Assembly (NCBI GenBank): GCA_013695175.1
Contig: JACDAZ010000064.1
Coordinates: 1-11,581, forward strand
Direction: 5' to 3'
DNA: 11,581 nucleotides
DNA from: Flavisolibacter sp.
GTDB lineage: Bacteria; Bacteroidota; Bacteroidia; Chitinophagales; Chitinophagaceae
Of this stretch, positions 1 to 6,704 are shown in pieces. The translations under genes and the position numbers were made by a program. Below the pieces are notes generated by a model that was given only the letters and a program-made list of their open reading frames with translations, was not told where the DNA came from and searched no databases. The number at the start of each line of letters is the position of its first letter. The stretch's first letter is position 1.

Positions 1-76
1 GTGTCATACCTGAACAGCCAGAAGCAATAAGCCCGAATAAAGCGAGTACAATCGCCATGTGTTTAAAATTCTTCAT
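1..76 (-). CDS. N-terminus of a lipoprotein, cut by the left edge
   Basis: The complement of 71-76 is an ATG that opens 25 codons running off the window. The visible peptide starts MKNFKH, then has a hydrophobic stretch (AIVLALFGLIA) and the lipobox ASGC, with the modified cysteine at residue 21. This is a typical type II signal peptide, so the product should be a lipid-anchored envelope protein. The mature part shows only a few residues (SGMT), so the function cannot be told. The 5' side (77-180) is AT-rich and holds no other gene. A GCTATTTG octamer there resembles the Bacteroidota -7 element TAnnTTTG, but with two mismatches. Confidence 0.7.
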   Translation of the reverse strand, partial: MKNFKHMAIVLALFGLIASGCSGMT

Positions 77-180
77 AGTCAAATATTTATTACTAGTTTT
101 CCAAATAGCATACCATCAACAATAGGCATCCAAATTCAATTAATTTTGTTGAATATTATTTAACATTTGATTTGAATCCA

Positions 181-207
181 TAAAAAAAGGGCTGCACATG
201 CAGCCCT
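181..207 (-). terminator. Rho-independent terminator of the 231-881 gene
   Basis: Arms 188-196 (AGGGCTGCA) and 199-207 (TGCAGCCCT) are perfect complements around a 2-nt centre, in practice an 8-bp GC-rich stem with a 4-nt loop. Read on the minus strand, the stem is followed by seven T (complement of 182-188, partly paired in the stem). It lies 23 bp past the stop codon of the gene at 231-881, so it ends that transcript before the lipoprotein gene at the left edge. Confidence 0.9.
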
Positions 208-230
208 AACCTCTAAATGCAAATGAAAAA

Positions 231-881
231 TTATTGTTGTTGTTCTACTGATTTATTTAATTTTTCTTCAAATCCGGCAGATTGATTTTCTTTAGGTTCT
301 ACTTTATCTGCAGGTACTACTTTAGTTGCAGTATAAAGTTTTACTTTAGCTTTTGCAGGTGCTTTTTTGGTCTTAGCACTTTTTGCTGTAGTTTGTTCAA
401 CAGTAGCTGTTTCTGTATTAACAGAAGCAAAAACTGCTGTTGGATCTTCATCATTAAATTCCTTTCCAATAGCAACATTTAAAACATTTGCCTCAGGATC
501 AAAGATTAAAGTCCCTTCTGGAATTTGTGTTCCGGCTTCTGTTTTTTGAGCAATAATTCGGTAAGTGGATGGTGACTTTTTAAAATAAGCTTTGAATTTA
601 CCTTCAGGTAATCCTTCTATCCAAATTATACCTTTACTTGCTGTATCTAAAGTAACAATAACATTGGAAGTTGTTTCGATATTTGCTGTTTCGGTACCGG
701 TAGAGGTTTGATTCGTTACCAATTGATAATTTCCTATAACCGGGAATGTTTTTTCAATCGTTAAAGCTTCAGGCATTGGCAACAATTTATATTTTGCTGC
801 AATAGAATCAACGGTTGATTGTGCATTTAATGAAATTGTAAATAAGATGGCTGCAACAACCATAAAGAACTTGCTTTTCAT
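231..881 (-). CDS. Secreted protein of unknown function, Lys/Ala-rich tail
   Basis: I do not recognise this family. The frame is open up to 944, but the ATG at 881 is the better start because it opens directly into a signal peptide (MKSKFFMVVAAILFTISLNA, cut probably before QST). That gives a 216-residue precursor. The middle (about residues 30-150) has alternating hydrophobic and polar residues with many Thr, Glu and Val, as in a beta-rich fold. It contains an IIWIEGLPEGKFKAYF stretch. The last 55 residues are rich in Lys, Ala, Glu and Gln and probably disordered, ending EQQQ. No lipobox and no transmembrane helix follow the signal, so a periplasmic or secreted protein is likely. It is a single-gene unit with its own terminator and shares the control region 882-1060 with the divergent uvrA. 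Confidence 0.75.
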   Translation of the reverse strand: MKSKFFMVVAAILFTISLNAQSTVDSIAAKYKLLPMPEALTIEKTFPVIGNYQLVTNQTSTGTETANIETTSNVIVTLDTASKGIIWIEGLPEGKFKAYFKKSPSTYRIIAQKTEAGTQIPEGTLIFDPEANVLNVAIGKEFNDEDPTAVFASVNTETATVEQTTAKSAKTKKAPAKAKVKLYTATKVVPADKVEPKENQSAGFEEKLNKSVEQQQ

Positions 882-928
882 AAAATAATATCTTTTAAAT
901 GATGGAATAAAAGGTTTTGCCCTTCTTA

Positions 929-958
929 CACAATATTGTGCCAAAAATCCCTTTTTGG
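929..958. promoter_or_regulatory. 12-bp palindrome next to a hairpin in the divergent control region
   Basis: CACAATATTGTG at 929-940 is a perfect 12-bp palindrome. It abuts a second inverted repeat, CCAAAAA (941-947) and TTTTTGG (952-958), around a 4-nt loop. Both lie between the start of the minus-strand secreted-protein gene (881) and the plus-strand uvrA gene (1061), where operators of a divergent pair would sit. The palindrome has the size and symmetry of a dimeric repressor site. No regulator gene is in the window, and the palindrome does not match the LexA boxes I know. Function as an operator is inference. Confidence 0.35.
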
Positions 959-1023
959 GGAAAAGACTGCGCTTTATTCTCCTCCTGATCTCTAATTAAA
1001 TTAATCTTTATAACCAGCCTTTG

Positions 1024-1031
1024 TATCTTCG
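1024..1031 (+). promoter_or_regulatory. Probable -7 element of uvrA
   Basis: TATCTTCG matches the Bacteroidota -7 consensus TAnnTTTG at five of six fixed positions and lies 29 bp before the uvrA ATG. This suggests a short leader. The -33 region about 20 bp upstream has only a weak TTAA (1001-1004) and no TTG, so the call is tentative. No Shine-Dalgarno sequence precedes the ATG, as is usual in this phylum. Confidence 0.35.
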
Positions 1032-1060
1032 CCTGCTAAATTTTTTGGCAATTCAATTTC

Positions 1061-3952
1061 ATGAAAAAAAATAAAGAAGAACAATCCACAGAAGAATTTA
1101 TTGAGATATACGGAGCCAGGGAGCATAACCTTAAAAATATAGATGTAGTTATTCCAAAAAATAATCTGGTTGTTATAACAGGAATTAGCGGAAGTGGAAA
1201 ATCTTCGCTGGCATTTGATACTATTTATGCCGAAGGGCAACGAAGATATATGGAAACCTTTGGTGCTTATGCCCGCCAGTTTATTGGTGAAATGGAAAGA
1301 CCCGATGTAGATAAAATAACAGGCCTTTCACCGGTTATTTCTATAGAACAAAAAACCACAAACAAAAATCCAAGATCAACAGTTGGTACAGTTACAGAAG
1401 TATATGATTTTTTAAGATTATTATTTGCCCGTGCCGGTGAAGCCTATTCATATAATACAGGCAAGAAAATGGTTAAATGGAGCGAGGAGGAAATAGTGAA
1501 CAACATTGTTCAAAAATTTGATGACCAGAAAATTACATTATTAGCTCCCCTTGTAAAAGGAAGAAAAGGACATTACCGCGAACTTTTTGAGGAAGTTAGA
1601 AAAAAAGGTTTTTTAAAAATCAGGGTTGACGGTGAAATAAAAGACCTCTCTTCAAAAATGCAGGTTGACAGGTATAAAATTCATGATATAGAATTGGTTG
1701 TAGACAGGTTGAAAGTTTCTGTAGATCAACGTACCAGGATCAGCCAAAGTGTGCAACAGTGTTTGAAGCTTGGCAAAGACCTGATGCTGATTCAGCTCGA
1801 AAAAAATGAAAAATCAAAACCCACAGATATTGCTTATAGCAGGCAATTAATGTGTGAGGATACGGGTATAAGCTATAAAGAACCATCACCTAATTCATTT
1901 TCATTCAATTCACCTTATGGTGCTTGTCAAACATGTAAGGGTCTTGGTAAAGTATATACGGTAGATATGAAGGCAATCATTCCTGATGATGCTTTAAGTA
2001 TTAATGATGGCGGTATTGCCCCTTTAGGTGGTGAACGAGAAGCTTATGTTTTTAAACAGGTGCAACAACTTTCAAAGAAATTTAAATTCAGTTTAGATAA
2101 ACCTGTAAAAGATTTACCTGCAAAAAGTTTAAATCTTATTCTATATGGAAAAGAAGAAAATATTTCTTCTGAAGAATTACAGTTTGATGATGAGCAAATA
2201 AATGAAACTATTTACAGTGGAGAGTTTGAAGGTGTAGTAAACCAGGTGAAAAGGTGGTTTGCAACAACTACAAGTGAAGCCATTCAAAGATGGGCCGAAG
2301 GGTTTATGGAACTTACAACCTGCCACACATGTAATGGAAGCCGTTTACAAAAAGAAAGTTTATGGTTTAAAATAGATGAAAAAAATATAGCTGAACTAAG
2401 TGAACTGGACCTGGTTGAATTGTTTGAATGGTTTAATGACATAGAAGTAAGATTAAATAAAAAACAAAAGCTCATTGCTAAAGAACTGGTTAAAGAAATA
2501 AGAGAAAGATTAGAGTTTTTATTGAATGTGGGTTTAACTTATTTGACCTTAAACAGAGGCACCAGAACCTTAAGTGGTGGAGAATCACAACGTATACGTT
2601 TAGCTACCCAAATTGGTTCGCAACTTCAGGGAATTACTTATATTTTAGATGAACCTTCCATAGGACTTCATCAGAGAGATAATCAACGATTGATTGCTGC
2701 ACTCCAAAATTTACGTGATATTGGAAATAGTGTATTGGTGGTAGAACATGATAAAGACATTATGCTGGCTGCAGATCATTTAATTGACATAGGTCCTAAA
2801 GCTGGATACCATGGAGGCAGAATAATTTCACAAGGCACACCAAAACAAATACTTAAAACCAATTCTCTTACTGCCATGTTTTTAAATGGCGAAAGAGAAA
2901 TAAAGGTTCCGCATGAAAGAAGAAAAGGAAATGGGAAAACTATTGTTTTGAAGGGTGCAGGCGGACATAACCTTAAGAATGTAAATGCTACATTTCCATT
3001 AGGTAAATTGATAGTAGTAACAGGTGTTAGTGGCAGTGGAAAATCAACTTTAATAAATGAAACACTTTACCCTCTCCTGTCACAACATTGTTACAATTCC
3101 AGAACAGCACCCATGCCTTATAAAACTGTAGAAGGGCTGGAACATATTGATAAAGTAATTGAAATAGATCAAAATCCTATTGGTCGTACACCAAGAAGTA
3201 ATCCTGCAACTTATTGTGGTTTTTTTACAGAAATCCGTCAACTTTTTGCATCGATACCCGAAGCTAAAATAAGAGGATATAATGCAGGCAGATTTTCATT
3301 TAATGTAAAAAGTGGACGTTGTGATGTTTGCGAAGGTGGTGGTATGCGTGTTATTGAAATGAATTTTTTACCTGATGTTTATGTGCATTGTGAAAAATGT
3401 AATGGCAAAAGATATAACAGGGAAACTTTAGAAATCCGGTATAAAGGAAAATCAATATCAGACATATTAAATCTTACTGTAGAAGAAGCAACAGAATTTT
3501 TCCAGCCTATTCCATATTTGTACCGGAAGATAAAAGTACTTGCAGACGTAGGTTTAGGATATATAACACTTGGTCAATCAGCTGTAACACTCAGTGGTGG
3601 TGAAGCTCAAAGAGTAAAACTGGCAACTGAATTAGCAAAAAGGGATACCGGAAAAACATTTTATATTCTTGATGAACCTACAACAGGGCTTCATTTTGAA
3701 GATATTCACCACCTGCTTGAAGTTTTAAATAAACTGGTGGAAAGAGGAAATACTGTTTTGGTTATTGAACACAACCTGGACGTAATAAAAGTTGCAGACC
3801 ATATTATTGATCTGGGGCCTGAAGGTGGCACAGGAGGAGGTAAAGTTTTATTTCAGGGATCACCGGAAAAATTAATGGAGGTAAAAGAAAGTTTTACAGG
3901 TCAGTTTTTAAAAAAAGAAACAATTTCTAAAAAAGCTATTGTGGTGAATTAA
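1061..3952 (+). CDS. uvrA: UvrABC system protein A, excision-repair ATPase
   Basis: UvrA dimers scan DNA for bulky lesions and load UvrB, which then recruits UvrC for the dual incision. The 963 residues are close to the usual 940-960 and show both ABC ATPase units. In the first, Walker A is GISGSGKSS (41-49, Lys47), the signature LSGGE is at 504-508 and Walker B LDEP has Asp530/Glu531. In the second, Walker A is GVSGSGKST (655-663, Lys661), the signature is at 844-848 and Walker B has Asp871/Glu872. The C-terminal zinc module is intact (C754, C757, C777, C780). A further CxxC lies at C421/C424. In the N-terminal module the first pair is incomplete: C265 is followed by Thr at 268 where most relatives have Cys, while C289/C292 are present. 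The gene stands alone on the plus strand, and its last 17 bp overlap the convergent lipoprotein gene. It probably has its own promoter near 1024. Confidence 0.98.
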   Translation: MKKNKEEQSTEEFIEIYGAREHNLKNIDVVIPKNNLVVITGISGSGKSSLAFDTIYAEGQRRYMETFGAYARQFIGEMERPDVDKITGLSPVISIEQKTTNKNPRSTVGTVTEVYDFLRLLFARAGEAYSYNTGKKMVKWSEEEIVNNIVQKFDDQKITLLAPLVKGRKGHYRELFEEVRKKGFLKIRVDGEIKDLSSKMQVDRYKIHDIELVVDRLKVSVDQRTRISQSVQQCLKLGKDLMLIQLEKNEKSKPTDIAYSRQLMCEDTGISYKEPSPNSFSFNSPYGACQTCKGLGKVYTVDMKAIIPDDALSINDGGIAPLGGEREAYVFKQVQQLSKKFKFSLDKPVKDLPAKSLNLILYGKEENISSEELQFDDEQINETIYSGEFEGVVNQVKRWFATTTSEAIQRWAEGFMELTTCHTCNGSRLQKESLWFKIDEKNIAELSELDLVELFEWFNDIEVRLNKKQKLIAKELVKEIRERLEFLLNVGLTYLTLNRGTRTLSGGESQRIRLATQIGSQLQGITYILDEPSIGLHQRDNQRLIAALQNLRDIGNSVLVVEHDKDIMLAADHLIDIGPKAGYHGGRIISQGTPKQILKTNSLTAMFLNGEREIKVPHERRKGNGKTIVLKGAGGHNLKNVNATFPLGKLIVVTGVSGSGKSTLINETLYPLLSQHCYNSRTAPMPYKTVEGLEHIDKVIEIDQNPIGRTPRSNPATYCGFFTEIRQLFASIPEAKIRGYNAGRFSFNVKSGRCDVCEGGGMRVIEMNFLPDVYVHCEKCNGKRYNRETLEIRYKGKSISDILNLTVEEATEFFQPIPYLYRKIKVLADVGLGYITLGQSAVTLSGGEAQRVKLATELAKRDTGKTFYILDEPTTGLHFEDIHHLLEVLNKLVERGNTVLVIEHNLDVIKVADHIIDLGPEGGTGGGKVLFQGSPEKLMEVKESFTGQFLKKETISKKAIVVN

Positions 3953-4448
3953 CAATAAGCTTATATGACCCTTCAATATTTCCTGTTCCATTTTTATCCC
4001 ATATTCTGAAAGAAACATGAAAGCTATCTTTTTTACGATAGATCTTTTTAATGTTTGCTGATATGGTAATTATTTTTGCTTCTTCTGAGGAAATAGGACC
4101 TATTTCCTCAAAAAGATCTTTTTCTTCCAGCACAACCTGCTTTTGAAATGTTTCAATTTTTTGATATGCACCTAACGCGACATTACCTTTTCTCGTAACC
4201 CAACCATTATTGATAAAAACCCGCAATTTCAATGGTTTGTTTACATCAGTAGTATTGTTTGACGAAACCGGGTTGCCTTGTTCATTAACCAATACCGCCC
4301 TGGAAACATCTAAATTCCTTACTTCCAATTGAATGTTATTAGAGATTGTATTTCTTGCTATATCAGAAGAAGTCGCGACATGATCCCTGGCAGGCTCATT
4401 ACAGGATATAAACAATATAAATATGTAAACGAAAATTTTACAATACAC
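3936..4448 (-). CDS. Small lipoprotein of unknown function, convergent with uvrA
   Basis: 170 residues beginning with a short hydrophobic segment and lipobox (FILFISC, Cys16), so an exported lipid-anchored protein is likely. The mature part (about 45-168) is rich in beta-forming residues ([42 protein letters not shown]), as in an Ig-like sandwich. I cannot assign a family. The start codon is GTG (complement of 4446-4448). A stop lies three codons upstream and no ATG occurs before the lipobox, so GTG is the best choice. A perfect palindrome CATGTACATG (4475-4484) lies 27 bp upstream. The stop codon falls inside the 3' end of uvrA (17-bp antiparallel overlap). The coding part 4086-4123 contains a strong inverted repeat, listed separately. 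Confidence 0.75.
   Translation of the reverse strand: MYCKIFVYIFILFISCNEPARDHVATSSDIARNTISNNIQLEVRNLDVSRAVLVNEQGNPVSSNNTTDVNKPLKLRVFINNGWVTRKGNVALGAYQKIETFQKQVVLEEKDLFEEIGPISSEEAKIITISANIKKIYRKKDSFHVSFRIWDKNGTGNIEGSYKLIVNSPQ
4086..4123. repeat. 25-nt near-perfect inverted repeat plus adjacent 14-bp palindrome inside a coding region
   Basis: Arms TGAGGAAATAGG (4086-4097) and CCTATTTCCTCA (4099-4110) are exact complements around a single A. The last base of the second arm also starts AAAAAGATCTTTTT (4110-4123), itself a perfect palindrome. The region codes for EEKDLFEEIGPISS of the convergent lipoprotein, so it must serve two roles if it is functional. On the plus strand it is a strong hairpin 134 bp past the uvrA stop, followed after eight bases by five T (4119-4123). 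It may therefore end or protect the uvrA transcript, or limit transcription collision between the two genes. The structure is seen; the role is inference. Confidence 0.7.
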
Positions 4449-4497
4449 TATTTGCTAAAATAAACAATTCAAAACATGTACATGGGCAGAAAAAAAA

Positions 4498-4575
4498 GCA
4501 GGGAAGAATTAATTAAATCTTTTGAATCAAACAAATGGTTATTTCGTTCGGATACCAGATTATTAATTTCCCTGC
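4498..4575 (-). terminator. Possible terminator: long-loop hairpin followed by T8
   Basis: Read on the minus strand, GCAGGGAA (complement of 4568-4575) pairs with TTCCCTGC (complement of 4498-4505), and eight T follow directly (complement of 4490-4497). A second helix of five pairs (4509-4513 with 4562-4566) extends the stem inwards. The remaining loop is about 48 nt, which is long for an intrinsic terminator. Still, the stem followed by T8 is what would end the transcript from the porG-like and sorting-domain genes before the lipoprotein gene at 4448. Confidence 0.4.
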
Positions 4576-4604
4576 ATTGCGGGTTAGCGATATTTAAGAA
4601 AGGT

Positions 4605-4722
4605 CCGGTAAGGTAAGCAGGAAGTTTAAAAATTCGTGAGCTTACAATAAGTATAGGGAACGGATTATGCCTGCATTTCAACAGACAGGTTTGAACTTTA
4701 TCAGCCTCCCTGCTATTACCGG
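4605..4722. repeat. Imperfect long inverted repeat, 22 pairs in three blocks
   Basis: CCGGTAA (4605-4611) pairs with TTACCGG (4716-4722). AGCAGG (4616-4621) pairs with CCTGCT (4709-4714). AAGTTTAAA (4622-4630) pairs with TTTGAACTT (4690-4698) with one wobble. The blocks are nested in the right order, with small bulges of 4 and 1 nt and one 10-nt bulge on the right. Inside lie two tiny hairpins, CTTA/TAAG near 4641-4651 and CCTG/CAGG at 4670-4689. Confidence 0.65.
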
Positions 4723-4731
4723 ATTTTATTT

Positions 4732-5088
4732 TTATTTCACCTGAATATTTCCATTTTCAATGCTTTCTTCATTCTGAAAAACATCGTACATGTATGTACC
4801 CTTTTCTAAACTTACAATTGTAAAGCTGCTATTACCTTTTATCAGAAACTGTCGTACAAGGTTTGCCCTGGCATCAAATAAGTAAAAGCTGAGTGTGTCC
4901 GGAATGAAAGATTCTACAACAACTTTTCCATCAAAACTTGGATTGGGAGAAAGTCGTACAATCTTTTTTACCTGTACATTATGCAATAAGCTTTGTGATT
5001 TATTGTTTCTTTTATCAACAATACTATGATTTGATAAACAGGCAATAAAAGAAGCAAACAAAACAATTTTTATAACTACTGCTTGCAT
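4732..5088 (-). CDS. Mini-protein made almost only of a T9SS type A sorting domain
   Basis: 118 residues. Residues 1-17 form an export signal (VVIKIVLFASFIA). The C at 17 sits in a poor lipobox (FIAC), so either signal peptidase is possible. After a polar linker (about 20-42), residues 44-118 match the Por secretion C-terminal domain in order: LSPNPSFDGKVVVE (46-59), FYLFDARANLVRQ (68-80), LEKGTYMYDV (94-103) and a final strand ending IQVK. In known T9SS substrates this domain is the last 70-80 residues of a large cargo protein and is cut off by PorU. Here there is essentially no cargo. The ATG lies 6 bp after the stop of the porG-like gene, so the two are probably co-transcribed and perhaps translationally coupled. 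It may be a remnant of a larger substrate or a genuine small surface or regulatory protein. The domain call is firm; the role is unknown. Confidence 0.8.
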   Translation of the reverse strand: MQAVVIKIVLFASFIACLSNHSIVDKRNNKSQSLLHNVQVKKIVRLSPNPSFDGKVVVESFIPDTLSFYLFDARANLVRQFLIKGNSSFTIVSLEKGTYMYDVFQNEESIENGNIQVK

Positions 5089-5094
5089 ATTTTA

Positions 5095-6081
5095 TTAATA
5101 AAAAGCAGGACAACGCATTTGACGTGAGGCTCTTCCAGACGGTGAATTAGCATCATTCAGTCTCCAGCCAAAACGCATAATGGTTGAAAAGAAAGAATCA
5201 TTTTCTGTAGGGTCACCACGCTGTTCATTTATGCCTGGTTGACGTGTATTTTGACCATACTGCGGATCAAAATTTTGCCTGTAATGCATCTGCTGTGCTA
5301 TAGCAACCTGTTCTGGTGCCAGGTAATTTGGAAATAGATCTTTATCTATATAATTGGTACTTACATCATCTATATAATCAGTAAATGTTTTACGATGCAT
5401 TACTTCCATACCGAGATACACGTTCTCTTTTATGTAATATTTAAATCCAAAACCCATAGGAATTTCTACATTCATCAGTTTGTAAGGTTGCCTGTCCGGA
5501 TATTCGGCCATACCCTGACCTTCTAAACGCAAAGGTTGAAGGTCTACCCAATAACTTCTGCCAGAGGGATCAAAATATTCACCTTGTGGCTTGTATTTAA
5601 ATAAACCAACTCCCAGCACACCATAAGGACGGAATTTACCTTGCAGTCCATCATACTTCTCCATAAATACTGTTGGATAAATTTCTGCAGCAGCATATCC
5701 TTCAAAAACTGAAGATTTAAATTTTAAATTTCTGTCTTTACGAAATTGCTCATCTCCACCTTTAGAAATAATTTTACTGTCATCACCCATTAGAAAGCCA
5801 TGATTGACAGCTAATCGCAAACCAAACCATTCGCTAGGATAGACGTTAAGAAATAGACCTTTAGATAAAGTTGTCAATGGTAAGTTTACATCTTTTATTA
5901 GGGTTGTCCCTTGACCCTGGTTACCTCCAAGATCGCCAAGAAAGAACATGGGACCTAATCCTAAACCTATTTCATACCTGCCATTACCTGTAGTAATAGA
6001 TTGGGAAAAAGATGTAGTTACAGAAGCTAAACAAAGGAAGGTGAGTACCAATGTACGTACGCTATGTACAATTACTCTCAT
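5095..6081 (-). CDS. PorG-like (DUF6089) outer-membrane beta-barrel protein
   Basis: 328 residues with a signal peptide (VRTLVLTFLCLASVTTSFSQ, cut about residue 27). The mature protein begins with the family-like segment YEIGLGLGPMFFLGDLGGN. It then shows alternating aromatic and Gly-rich strands typical of an eight-stranded barrel, with YGVLGVGLFKY and MGFGFKYYI. The late segment TDYIDDVSTNYID and the end GRASRQMRCPAFY are, as I recall the family, hallmarks of DUF6089/PorG proteins. PorG sits in the outer membrane and joins the periplasmic PorK/PorN ring of T9SS; many paralogues exist, so this one need not be the secretion component itself. The next gene 6 bp downstream encodes a T9SS sorting domain, which supports a secretion link. 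A promoter-like pair lies at 6124-6154. Start ATG at 6081 is chosen because it opens directly into the signal peptide. Confidence 0.75.
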   Translation of the reverse strand: MRVIVHSVRTLVLTFLCLASVTTSFSQSITTGNGRYEIGLGLGPMFFLGDLGGNQGQGTTLIKDVNLPLTTLSKGLFLNVYPSEWFGLRLAVNHGFLMGDDSKIISKGGDEQFRKDRNLKFKSSVFEGYAAAEIYPTVFMEKYDGLQGKFRPYGVLGVGLFKYKPQGEYFDPSGRSYWVDLQPLRLEGQGMAEYPDRQPYKLMNVEIPMGFGFKYYIKENVYLGMEVMHRKTFTDYIDDVSTNYIDKDLFPNYLAPEQVAIAQQMHYRQNFDPQYGQNTRQPGINEQRGDPTENDSFFSTIMRFGWRLNDANSPSGRASRQMRCPAFY

Positions 6082-6123
6082 AAGATATTGGTTTTAGTTT
6101 TACAAGGAATATGGATTCAGCAA

Positions 6124-6154
6124 CTAAAGTATAGCCACCGTTTTAGTGATGCAA
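6124..6154 (-). promoter_or_regulatory. Probable promoter of the porG-like operon
   Basis: On the minus strand TTG (complement of 6152-6154) is followed after 20 bp by TACTTTAG (complement of 6124-6131). These fit the Bacteroidota -33 TTG and -7 TAnnTTTG elements with one mismatch and normal spacing. A start point would fall near 6117, leaving a leader of about 35 nt before the ATG at 6081. Confidence 0.45.
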
Positions 6155-6173
6155 CTGTATAGTAAACAACTTT

Positions 6174-6205
6174 AAAAAAATAAGAGGAAGTACTTAAATC
6201 TCTTT
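6174..6205 (-). terminator. Probable terminator of the rarA-elaA unit
   Basis: On the minus strand AAGAG and CTCTT (complements of 6200-6204 and 6182-6186) form a short stem that encloses the palindrome AAGTACTT (6188-6195). An A and seven T follow (complement of 6174-6181). It starts 8 bp past the elaA stop codon. The stem is weak and AU-rich, but its position and T-run fit an intrinsic terminator. Confidence 0.45.
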
Positions 6206-6212
6206 CGTAGAA

Positions 6213-6668
6213 TTACGTTTTCTGTTTACGCAGCATATAAATATGTTCGATACCATCTTCCAGATAAATCTCACTCACCTGCTCAAAAGAAAATGATTCA
6301 TAAAAACGCTTCAGGTATAATTGTGCACCTATTTTAATAGGAACTTTTCCATAAAGTTCTTCAACTGCTTCAATGGATTTTTTCATTAAAATTTTACCAA
6401 TACCACATTTTCTTTCTGAAGGAGAAGTTAGAACTCTCCCTATTGAAGCTTCTTTACAAATTTTACCGGGTGGAATAATTCTGGTATAAGCAACAAGTAG
6501 ATCATTATTATAAGCAGATAGATGATAAGCATCCTGGTCATTGTTATCAGCATCCAGGTACACACAATTTTGTTCCACAACAAATACTTCACTTCTTAAC
6601 CGCAATATATTATACAGTTCAAAAGAATTTAAATCAGCAAATTTTTTGAAAACCCATTTAAGCTGCAT
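6213..6668 (-). CDS. elaA: ElaA-family GNAT N-acetyltransferase
   Basis: 151 residues, the usual ElaA length. The N-terminal part has the ElaA pattern LYNILRLRSEVFVVEQNCVY (18-37) followed by DNNDQDAYHL (41-50). The acetyl-CoA loop is at 86-91 (RKCGIG, the R-x-x-G-x-G motif), preceded by the beta-strand IGRV (76-79). The end has AQLYLKRFYESFSF (115-128) and LEDGIEHIYM (136-145), both characteristic of ElaA. These enzymes move an acetyl group from acetyl-CoA to an amine; the physiological substrate of ElaA is not known to me. The gene follows rarA after 36 bp on the same strand with a probable terminator behind it, so it is likely the last gene of a rarA-elaA unit. No functional link between the two is evident. 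Confidence 0.9.
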   Translation of the reverse strand: MQLKWVFKKFADLNSFELYNILRLRSEVFVVEQNCVYLDADNNDQDAYHLSAYNNDLLVAYTRIIPPGKICKEASIGRVLTSPSERKCGIGKILMKKSIEAVEELYGKVPIKIGAQLYLKRFYESFSFEQVSEIYLEDGIEHIYMLRKQKT

Positions 6669-6704
6669 AACTCAAGTTTATTTGTAGTGACTAATTTTAA
6701 AAAT

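Larger units (their letters stand above)
4490..4735. ncRNA. Candidate structured RNA or structured 3' UTR, strand unresolved
   Basis: Between the genes ending at 4449 and 4732 lie about 280 bp without a convincing protein gene but with three sets of long complementary segments. Arms 4498-4505/4568-4575 flank the left part. Arms 4605-4611/4716-4722, 4616-4621/4709-4714 and 4622-4630/4690-4698 nest in order in the right part, making an imperfect 22-bp stem. A T8 tract follows the structure on the minus strand (complement of 4490-4497), and T-rich DNA follows it on the plus strand (4724-4737). The one wobble pair in the 9-bp stem (T4627 with G4693) is G-U only if the plus strand is the RNA. The plus strand also has an SRP-like motif at 4601-4620. 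No clear TAnnTTTG promoter was found for either strand. It could be an independent small RNA, the 3' UTR of the porG-like operon, or a decayed element. Confidence 0.35.

Noticed and set aside
882..944. Upstream start for the secreted protein at 944
   Set aside because: It would put 21 basic, non-signal residues before a perfect signal peptide; the ATG at 881 is clearly better.
4024..4049. CTATC/GATAG hairpin followed by T5 as a uvrA terminator
   Set aside because: Five AU-rich pairs inside a coding region are weak; the inverted repeat at 4086-4110 is far stronger.
4476..4616. 46-codon plus-strand frame beginning MYMGRKKSREELIK
   Set aside because: No ribosome binding site or good promoter is visible, and it overlaps the hairpin arms. 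Composition looks protein-like at first, but the length is within chance; kept only as a remark.
4469..4681. 70-codon open frame on the minus strand in the structured region
   Set aside because: It has no signal peptide or recognisable domain, and it runs through the inverted repeats and the T8 tract, which explain the sequence better.
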